A DNA stretch of 5,893 nucleotides from the NCBI GenBank assembly GCA_026392535.1, contig JAPLBX010000148.1, forward strand, positions 18,705 to 24,597, read 5' to 3'. Source of the stretch: Actinomycetota bacterium (GTDB taxonomy: Bacteria; Actinomycetota; Actinomycetes; S36-B12; UBA5976). Position numbers and translations under genes: made by a program. The notes below the pieces were generated by a model. That model made no database searches. It saw only the letters and a program-made list of their open reading frames with translations, and was not told the origin of the DNA. Shown in pieces: positions 1 to 5,362 of the stretch (its first letter is position 1; every line of letters starts with the position of its first letter).

Positions 1-54
1 CGATCTAGCCTCACATTCCGCATTTTGGTTCTTCTGTCACCTGAGAATAACCCA

Positions 55-85
55 ATAACAATGATGTCTTCAGTTCCTGTAGGGT
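55..85 (+). promoter_or_regulatory. Weak promoter candidate for the tRNA gene
   Basis: TAGGGT at 80-85 fits the relaxed actinobacterial -10 pattern TAnnnT. ATAACA at 55-60 matches four of six bases of the -35 consensus, but the spacer is 19 bases, longer than ideal. A start near position 92 would leave about 20 bases of 5' leader before the tRNA, which is a normal arrangement. Nothing else in positions 1-113 looks like a gene or strong signal. The call rests on pattern matching only. Confidence 0.25.
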
Positions 86-113
86 TTGAAAGGTCAATTG
101 TTTAACCGCATTT

Positions 114-186
114 GGCCCCGTAGCTCAGGGGATAGAGCAGTGGTTTCCTAAACCATGTGCCGCATGTTCGAATCATGCCGGGGCCA
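114..186 (+). tRNA. tRNA-Arg, anticodon CCU
   Basis: The 73 bases fold into a complete cloverleaf. The acceptor stem pairs GGCCCCG (114-120) with CGGGGCC (179-185), and the discriminator base is A186. The D arm is GCTC/GAGC (123-126 with 135-138). The anticodon arm runs 140-156 with loop TTCCTAA and anticodon CCT at 147-149. The variable loop has five bases. The T arm pairs GCATG with CATGC around TTCGAAT (162-178). The anticodon reads AGG, a minor arginine codon. The 3' CCA is not encoded (CGT follows), as is usual in actinobacteria, so it must be added after transcription. galE begins 45 bases downstream with no clear terminator between, so read-through is possible. Confidence 0.97.
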
Positions 187-231
187 CGTAGGTCTAACAT
201 GACCATTACTAAGTAGAGGAGCCAGAACCAG

Positions 232-1194
232 ATGACTTGGCTTGTAACTGGCGGTGCGGGATACATCGGCGCCCACGTGGTTCAAAAACTTGTTGATGCT
301 GGTCACGATGTGGTTGTCCTTGATGAGGCCACAACCGGTACGCACAGATTGCCGCCACAAGTTACTTTGGTTCAAGCCAACCTAACTCAGAACCAAACTC
401 TGCACAGACTATTTAACGACTACGACTTTCAAGGTGTAGTTCATGTTGCTGCGCGTAAACAAGTTAGAGAGTCGGTAGAAAAACCACTCTTTTACTGGCG
501 CGAAAATATTGGCGGACTTACAAATCTGCTAACAGCGATGCAAGTTCATTCGGTGAAGAATCTCGTGTTTAGTTCAAGTGCTGCTGTTTATGGACAGCCA
601 CAATTAGGTAGTGATGCGATTATTGCAGAGGACGCCCATTGCAATCCCATCAACCCTTATGGTGCAACAAAGCTTGCCGGCGAATGGATGGCAGAAGCGC
701 TAACCGTTTCTGATGATTTCAAAGTTGTCGCCTTAAGGTACTTCAATGTTGGTGGCGCAGGAAATGCAAATCTCGGGGATGAATATTCCTATAACTTAAT
801 TCCAATTGTTTTTGATGCATTAGAAAAAAATGAGTCTCCAATTGTTTTCGGTAAAAACTTTGAGACGTCGGATGGAACTTGTATCCGAGATTACGTGCAC
901 GTTGAAGATCTTGCCGATGCACATGTATCTGCAGTTGAGTACGTAAGTGCGGCCGAGCCAAAATTTACTGCGATAAACATTGGTACTGGAAAAGGTTCGA
1001 GTGTTTTGGAAGTAATGAACATGGTTGCCAAAGTTTCTGGAATCGAATTTGAACCTAAATTTGTTCAAGCGCGACAAGGCGACCCTGCAGCTTTGGTTGC
1101 TGATGTAAGTCGCGCTAAGGAATTGCTCAATTGGGTAAGTCAGCGCTCGCTAGAGGACATTGTTCGTAGCGCATGGCTCGCAAAGAATCCTTGA
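232..1194 (+). CDS. galE: UDP-glucose 4-epimerase (GalE)
   Basis: This 320-residue cytoplasmic enzyme should interconvert UDP-glucose and UDP-galactose using tightly bound NAD+, giving UDP-galactose for surface glycans or entry from the Leloir pathway. The extended-SDR layout is complete. The Rossmann loop GGAGYIG lies at residues 7-13 with Asp31 ending beta-2. HVAARKQV is at 71-78. FSSSAAVYG (113-121) holds the catalytic Ser116, and Tyr143 and Lys147 form the YxxxK pair. RYFN is at 169-172, and the substrate-side segment CIRDYVHVEDLADAHV is at 217-232. The length is slightly under the roughly 330-340 of enterobacterial GalE and typical of actinobacterial forms. The start is supported by GAGGAG at 216-221, ten bases upstream, and by the protein beginning at the first beta strand. 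Related epimerases acting on other UDP-sugars are the main alternative. Confidence 0.93.
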   Translation: MTWLVTGGAGYIGAHVVQKLVDAGHDVVVLDEATTGTHRLPPQVTLVQANLTQNQTLHRLFNDYDFQGVVHVAARKQVRESVEKPLFYWRENIGGLTNLLTAMQVHSVKNLVFSSSAAVYGQPQLGSDAIIAEDAHCNPINPYGATKLAGEWMAEALTVSDDFKVVALRYFNVGGAGNANLGDEYSYNLIPIVFDALEKNESPIVFGKNFETSDGTCIRDYVHVEDLADAHVSAVEYVSAAEPKFTAINIGTGKGSSVLEVMNMVAKVSGIEFEPKFVQARQGDPAALVADVSRAKELLNWVSQRSLEDIVRSAWLAKNP

Positions 1195-1199
1195 TTCTT
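1183..1199 (+). other. Short hairpin across the galE stop codon
   Basis: AAGAATC (1183-1189) is the exact reverse complement of GATTCTT (1193-1199), giving a seven-pair stem with a three-base loop. The galE stop TGA (1192-1194) lies inside it. Only two pairs are G-C and no T-run follows, so it is a poor intrinsic terminator. It may be a weak processing or 3'-end element, or chance. Confidence 0.25.
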
Positions 1200-1214
1200 A
1201 AGTTCTAAACACAT

Positions 1215-1245
1215 TTAACAAATTCAATATTTCTGTTCCGATAGT
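1215..1245 (+). promoter_or_regulatory. Possible internal promoter ahead of gmd
   Basis: The 84-base AT-rich gap between galE and gmd contains TTAACA (1215-1220), a five-of-six match to the -35 consensus. GATAGT (1240-1245), a four-of-six match to the -10, follows after a long 19-base spacer. The gap size suggests gmd and the next gene could have their own promoter, but the match is weak. Confidence 0.2.
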
Positions 1246-1278
1246 CTTTAGTAACAACTTTGAACCCGAAAGATCGCC

Positions 1279-2259
1279 ATGCCATCAGCACTTATAACTG
1301 GAATAACAGGACAAGACGGTCTTTATCTTGGCGAGCTTTTGCTCGATAAGGGATACGAAGTCTACGGATTGATTCGTGGTCAGAATAATCCCAAAGAAGA
1401 TTTAGTTAGAACCGAACTACCCGGCGTGAAATTGATCAATGGAGACTTAACGGATACCGCAAGCCTGTTTCGCGCTCTTGATACTTCAGCCCCTGATGAG
1501 GTTTATAACCTCGGGGCAATTTCTTATGTTGCTTACTCATGGGATCAAGCGCAGTTAACTTCGCAAGTTACAGCAATGGGTGTTCTAAATCTTTTAGAGG
1601 CAATTCGTATTAATACTGTGGGTGGATCAACCAAGCCAAAGTTTTATCAAGCATCAAGTTCTGAAATGTTTGGCAAGGTTCAGGAAGTTCCACAGCGCGA
1701 ATCAACATTGTTGTGGCCACGCAGCCCATACGGTGTGGCAAAAGTTTTCGGTCATTACATGACAATTAACTATCGCGAGTCCTACAACTTTCATGCTAGT
1801 TCAGGAATTCTTTTTAATCATGAGTCACCTCGACGTGGACCAGAGTTTGTCACCCGAAAAGTTACTCAGTCAGTGGCACGTATCGCTTGCGGCAAGCAAG
1901 ACAAATTGGTTATGGGAAATCTTGATGCCCAACGAGACTGGGGCTTCGCTGGAGATTACGTGAAGGCCATGTGGTTAATGCTGCAACAAGATGTAGCGGA
2001 TGACTATGTAGTTTCAACTGGGGAAACTCATTCAGTACGCGAGTTAGTTGAACTTGCATTTGCTGTAGCTGGAATTCCTAAATGGCAGGATTACGTTTCA
2101 CAATCTGAAGCCTTTATGCGGCCAGCCGAAGTCGATTTACTTATTGGCGATCCAACAAAAGCTAAAGAGAAGCTGGGTTGGCAAACTGAAACGAGCTTTG
2201 AAGAGTTAGTCACCATGATGGTTGAAAATGATATGCGAATAGAAATGCAAAGCGTCTAA
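1279..2259 (+). CDS. gmd: GDP-mannose 4,6-dehydratase (Gmd)
   Basis: This enzyme should convert GDP-D-mannose to GDP-4-keto-6-deoxy-D-mannose with NADP(H), the branch point for GDP-fucose, GDP-rhamnose, GDP-6-deoxytalose and GDP-perosamine. Gmd signatures occur in order: TGITGQDG at residues 6-13; YQASSSEMFG (123-132), with Ser127 where E. coli has the catalytic Thr132 and Glu129 at the catalytic Glu134 position; PRSPYGVAK (147-155), with Tyr151 and Lys155; NHESPRRG (180-187); GNLDAQRDWG (213-222); and RPAEVDLLIGDP (281-292). At 326 residues it is shorter than the usual 345-372. The arginine-rich loop after beta-2 of classical enzymes reads IRGQNNPK (32-39) here. The Shine-Dalgarno is weak (GAAAG, 1268-1272), but the protein starts right at the first beta strand. 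It is followed after only six bases by a diverged homologue. Confidence 0.92.
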   Translation: MPSALITGITGQDGLYLGELLLDKGYEVYGLIRGQNNPKEDLVRTELPGVKLINGDLTDTASLFRALDTSAPDEVYNLGAISYVAYSWDQAQLTSQVTAMGVLNLLEAIRINTVGGSTKPKFYQASSSEMFGKVQEVPQRESTLLWPRSPYGVAKVFGHYMTINYRESYNFHASSGILFNHESPRRGPEFVTRKVTQSVARIACGKQDKLVMGNLDAQRDWGFAGDYVKAMWLMLQQDVADDYVVSTGETHSVRELVELAFAVAGIPKWQDYVSQSEAFMRPAEVDLLIGDPTKAKEKLGWQTETSFEELVTMMVENDMRIEMQSV

Positions 2260-2265
2260 ACCTAC

Positions 2266-3219
2266 ATGCGTGCATTAGTTACTGGTGTTGCTGGCCAAGA
2301 TGGATATTTGCTTTCCAATGCATTGTTAAAGCGTGGCTGGGATGTAATCGGTTCAAAACTAAGTCATGAAGTTCTTAGCGCTGGACATCCGTTGAATTCT
2401 GAGTTTGTGGTTGACCTAGATGTAAGTAATCGTGCTGACGTTGAAGAATTAATTGGCAGGGTCGAACCGGATGTCATTTACCATCTTGCGGGAATTAGCT
2501 CGGTTTCGTTTTCTATAAAAGAACCTGAGATAACCAATGCGATTAACGTCGGTGGAACTCAGAATATTTTGGATTCAATTGTTAAGAATGAGTTGTCAGA
2601 TACTTTGGTTGTTCATGCTGCCAGTACTGAGATCTTTAGCGATCAAAGTGAAATGATTTCAGAATCTTCAGATCTTGGTCCGCGCTCGCCATATGGAGAA
2701 TCAAAGGCTGAAGCATTTGAACTTTGCCGGGCATATCGTGCTCGTGGAGTTAAAGCAACCAATGCAATCTTGGCGAACCATGAGTCGTTTTTAAGGCCCA
2801 TTGAATTCGTGACCGGAAAAATCGCAAATGGAGTTGCACGAATTTCATTAGGCCTTGAATTAGATCTGACACTTGGGAACACAGACGTTGCTAAGGATTG
2901 GAGTGCAGCAACTGACATTGTCGAGGGCTTAGTTCTGATCGGTGAGCAAGGTTTCGTTGGCGATGTGATTTTGGCAAGTGGAACACCATCACATTTACAG
3001 GACATCATCAAAGAGGCTTTTGCGTACGTGGGAATCTCCAATTGGCAAGACTATGTAAAGTCTGATGCAGCTCTAGTTAGGGATGGAGAAAGAAAGTCAA
3101 TTCATATTGATACATCCCTAGCATTTACAGAACTTGGGTGGAGAGCATCCACTCCAACTTCACAATGGGTTGGCGAAATGGTTCAGCATCACTTAGATCA
3201 ACTAAGTTCAAGCAACTAA
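2266..3219 (+). CDS. Gmd-like SDR, possible GDP-4-keto-6-deoxymannose reductase
   Basis: This 317-residue cytoplasmic extended SDR resembles the preceding Gmd along its whole length. Shared features are TGVAGQDG (6-13); ASTEIF (119-124), with Glu122 at the dehydratase Glu position; PRSPYGESK (139-147), with Tyr143 and Lys147; NHES (171-174) then EFVTGK; LGN followed by DW; and a near-identical GIxxWQDYV in the C-terminal part (256-264). It therefore retains the redox pair. It differs at positions conserved in Gmd: PRRG becomes FLRP (175-178), RPAEV becomes RDGER (272-276), and the loop after beta-2 differs completely. The start lies six bases after the gmd stop with no clear Shine-Dalgarno, implying translational coupling. 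The likeliest role is reducing the Gmd product, as Rmd does to make GDP-D-rhamnose. A second dehydratase or a regulatory partner subunit is possible. Family assignment is firm; substrate is inferred. Confidence 0.85.
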   Translation: MRALVTGVAGQDGYLLSNALLKRGWDVIGSKLSHEVLSAGHPLNSEFVVDLDVSNRADVEELIGRVEPDVIYHLAGISSVSFSIKEPEITNAINVGGTQNILDSIVKNELSDTLVVHAASTEIFSDQSEMISESSDLGPRSPYGESKAEAFELCRAYRARGVKATNAILANHESFLRPIEFVTGKIANGVARISLGLELDLTLGNTDVAKDWSAATDIVEGLVLIGEQGFVGDVILASGTPSHLQDIIKEAFAYVGISNWQDYVKSDAALVRDGERKSIHIDTSLAFTELGWRASTPTSQWVGEMVQHHLDQLSSSN

Positions 3220-5147
3220 CACCCGGACATAAAGCAGTACTTAACTCCGCCGGATCCACCTGAGCTTCCAGACTTGGTTACCTTGATGACGATCCAGGAT
3301 TTTGCAGTTCCGCCTTTGCCGTCGTTGACGGTGTAACGGATCTTTACTGTGCCGGTCCATTTCTTTGGTGGTGTGTAAGTGATTACGTCGCCGTTGACTT
3401 TGGCTGTTCCGTGCTTAACTTTGCCAAGCGTGACACGTAACGAGTCGCCGTCAACATCTGAGATTTTGGTTGCCAGCTTGATTTGAACTGCTGAGCCACC
3501 GGCCTTGGCTTTTGCTTTGGCGATCTTGGCTTTGGGTTTGTGGTTGATGTAGAGCATGGTTTCAGTGGTGTCGTTGCTGGCGTTGGAATCAGCTGTGGTG
3601 TGACCGGTTTTTGCAGTGGCCCAGACTTTGAATGATGTGGCGGTTCGCTTTGGTGTCACGGTGAATGTGACTGAGGCGGTTGCTCCTGGAGCTAACGGGT
3701 TGGCTGCCGAGATTCCAAGAGCCGTTGCATTACACAGCATTGTTGTGGTTGCGGTTATGGCACAACCGGCTGGAGTATTTGCAACCGTCATCTGGGCGCC
3801 ATCTTGAGCTACGAGTTCCAGACTTGGATTGGTATCGGCGCTTGGTCCAAGGTTTGTGACGCTGGCAGTGATGGTTGTTGATTTACCGGCTTGGACAAAG
3901 TCGGTGGTGAATCCAACTTGGGATGCCAGGTCGATACCAACTGGGCCATAGGACAAAGTGACGATTTGAGATTGCGAGGTTTGGGAACCAAGTGGTCCAT
4001 CGAAAGTTGCCGTGGCAAAGTTATCGAATTCGCCTGTGGTGGATTGGGATGCGCCGGTAACAGTTCCGGTGATTGTGAAAGAAGTTATTGCGCCGGCATT
4101 TAATGCGCCAAGGTTTTTACAAACATCCCCCGCTGGCACACTCGCACAATCCGTTGCGGTGCTGGAAACCAAAGTTAAGTCAATTCCTAAGTCATCGCGA
4201 ATGATTAAGTTGCTGGCGTTGGCTTGACCGTTATTGGTGGCAGTGATTGTGTATTGGACGGTGTCGCCGGTTTCAACAGTGTTGGCATCGCCGTCGAAGG
4301 AAACTAACGCGACTTCAGATAGCACGTTGCCAGCATTTGCAGTTTGGAAACCATCGAAACCAAACAAGTCATCTTCGATGATGGATTCTTGGGCCATGCC
4401 TTTGAGGATGCGAATGTGATGCGGCGAAGTCTTGGCGTCTTGATAGACCACGATGATTCCCCAGCCCGCAGCTTTGTCGCGACCTAATGTGGTTTGGATG
4501 TTTGCTACTGAGACTGTTAGTGATTGATGCGGACCGTTAACGACCCAACCTAAGTTCGGTTGGTTTAGTTTGTAGGTGATGTCGGCGCTGGCTCGGTATG
4601 GGCCAAGGCTGGTGGTTGGGTTGATTTGATAGATGTCGGCGGCGGTTGCTGTGACTGCGCAATTGGTTGTCGCGCAGTTATCGTTTGGCCGAGCGAATAG
4701 GACTTGGCCTTTGGCGGCTGGATCAACGGCTGGGGTGTCACCTGGGTTGATGCGCATCGAACCACCCCAGAACAAAGTGGCATGGATGATGCTGGCTCCG
4801 GCTGGGACCACAATCGAGCCGCTGGAGGAGTTGAAATAGCTGGCGTCGGCAAGCCCGGCAAATGGAGCCTTGATGTTGACCATTTGGTAGTCGTCATTAT
4901 TTAGTCGTGTTGCGGATCTGGAACGAGCCTGGGCACACGAGGCGGCGAAGGTGCCGGATGTGGTGGAACAGGTTAGGACTGAGTTTCCGGCGGTTGAGAG
5001 GTTGCCTGCGACCACACCCGAATAAGCAACGGTCATGGGTTGCAGGGTTACTGCCTTGGCTGGGCTGGCTAACAGAGCCAATGGCAGACCTAATGCGCCC
5101 AGCAGGGCAAGAGTCTTGGACAGCGGAAAGCGCGTTGCAAACTTCAT
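3216..5147 (-). CDS. Exported multidomain DUF11 surface protein
   Basis: The 643-residue product starts with a Sec signal peptide: basic MKFATRFPLSK, a Leu/Ala core, and likely cleavage after AKA at residue 32. Residues about 33-275 look like a beta-sandwich adhesin-type domain, with ATLFWGG (123-129) and GWGIIVVYQD (228-237) of the kind found ahead of DUF11 repeats in actinobacterial surface proteins. Two DUF11 repeats follow (about 276-398 and 402-533; for example GDTVQYTITATNNG at 294-307). A Lys/Ala linker (536-551) leads to a cadherin/Ig-like domain with DVDGDS (564-569) and YTVNDGKGG (605-613). It ends in a Gly/Ser spacer and VKYCFMSGC. Ten cysteines form five close pairs. There is no LPxTG motif or C-terminal membrane helix, so anchoring is unknown. 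GGGG lies six bases before the ATG. A structural or adhesive envelope role is inferred; no enzyme motif is seen. Confidence 0.88.
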   Translation of the reverse strand: MKFATRFPLSKTLALLGALGLPLALLASPAKAVTLQPMTVAYSGVVAGNLSTAGNSVLTCSTTSGTFAASCAQARSRSATRLNNDDYQMVNIKAPFAGLADASYFNSSSGSIVVPAGASIIHATLFWGGSMRINPGDTPAVDPAAKGQVLFARPNDNCATTNCAVTATAADIYQINPTTSLGPYRASADITYKLNQPNLGWVVNGPHQSLTVSVANIQTTLGRDKAAGWGIIVVYQDAKTSPHHIRILKGMAQESIIEDDLFGFDGFQTANAGNVLSEVALVSFDGDANTVETGDTVQYTITATNNGQANASNLIIRDDLGIDLTLVSSTATDCASVPAGDVCKNLGALNAGAITSFTITGTVTGASQSTTGEFDNFATATFDGPLGSQTSQSQIVTLSYGPVGIDLASQVGFTTDFVQAGKSTTITASVTNLGPSADTNPSLELVAQDGAQMTVANTPAGCAITATTTMLCNATALGISAANPLAPGATASVTFTVTPKRTATSFKVWATAKTGHTTADSNASNDTTETMLYINHKPKAKIAKAKAKAGGSAVQIKLATKISDVDGDSLRVTLGKVKHGTAKVNGDVITYTPPKKWTGTVKIRYTVNDGKGGTAKSWIVIKVTKSGSSGGSGGVKYCFMSGC

Positions 5148-5193
5148 TTGATGCCCCGTATCTAGGCCCGCATCCCCTGGGACCTAATACGCA

Positions 5194-5257
5194 CCAATTT
5201 AGAAATGGCGGGAATCGAGTGCAAGCATTTCGTGAGATGGAATTCACCTAAATTTGG
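5194..5257. repeat. Imperfect inverted repeat in the divergent promoter region
   Basis: CCAATTTAG (5194-5202) and CTAAATTTGG (5248-5257) are reverse complements apart from one extra A/T base. Their centres are about 54 bases apart, close to five helical turns. Each arm includes a TAAATT hexamer facing one of the two flanking genes, so the symmetry may reflect two divergent -10 elements or paired operator half-sites. Confidence 0.35.
5196..5224 (-). promoter_or_regulatory. Candidate promoter for the DUF11 surface protein gene
   Basis: Read on the - strand, TTGCAC (5224-5219) and TAAATT (5201-5196) are separated by exactly 17 bases. The -35 keeps the conserved TTG and the -10 fits TAnnnT. Transcription would start near 5189, giving a leader of about 42 bases before the ATG at 5147. 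The leader includes the GGGG Shine-Dalgarno-like run. Confidence 0.4.
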
Positions 5258-5299
5258 CCGTTTCTTGGGTGTGTGACAGGAGGGACTTGGATTCAAAAT

Positions 5300-5308
5300 T
5301 GCTAAGTT
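5300..5308 (+). promoter_or_regulatory. Candidate extended -10 for the Lys/Ala-rich protein gene
   Basis: TGCTAAGTT matches an extended -10 (TGn followed by TAnnnT). No good -35 lies 17-18 bases upstream, as the region there is the purine run GGAGGGA. A start near 5315 would place the hairpin at 5314-5351 at the very 5' end of the mRNA. An alternative + strand -10 is TAAATT at 5249-5254. Confidence 0.3.
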
Positions 5309-5313
5309 TAAAG

Positions 5314-5351
5314 AGATCGAGGGCGCTTGCCGCCCGCTTCCCTACCGATCT
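5314..5351 (+). promoter_or_regulatory. 5' leader hairpin just ahead of the ribosome binding site
   Basis: AGATCG (5314-5319) pairs perfectly with CGATCT (5346-5351). Inside it GGGCG (5321-5325) pairs with CGCCC (5331-5335) around a five-base loop, CTTGC. The two helices are separated by one base on the left and ten on the right. The outer helix ends directly next to the GAGGA ribosome binding site (5353-5357), and TTCC in the internal loop (5338-5341) could instead pair with GGAA (5355-5358). No T-run follows, so it does not look like a terminator. It may stabilise the mRNA or control translation. Confidence 0.4.
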
Positions 5352-5362
5352 TGAGGAATTAA

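Noticed and set aside
191..204. GGTC/GACC inverted repeat between the tRNA and galE
   Set aside because: It has four pairs only, with a six-base loop and no T-run, so it is too weak to call a terminator or operator.
2643..3041. 132-codon open frame on the - strand inside the Gmd-like gene
   Set aside because: It lies wholly antisense to a gene with clear SDR motifs, and its translation shows no recognisable domain.
5162..5177. Minimal frame ATG-CGG-GCC-TAG on the - strand after AGGGG in the surface gene leader
   Set aside because: The Shine-Dalgarno-like run touches the ATG with no spacer and the frame has three codons, so initiation there is unlikely.
4897..5251. Two open frames over 110 codons on opposite strands covering the 5' end of the surface protein gene
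   Set aside because: Both overlap the signal peptide and N-terminal domain of the well-supported gene in other frames, have no family motifs and no ribosome binding site; they are by-products of its composition.
5148..5362. A ydaO-type (cyclic di-AMP) riboswitch, common ahead of actinobacterial wall-remodelling genes
   Set aside because: The conserved sequence blocks of that riboswitch were not found on either strand in this interval; only the simple hairpin at 5314-5351 is visible.
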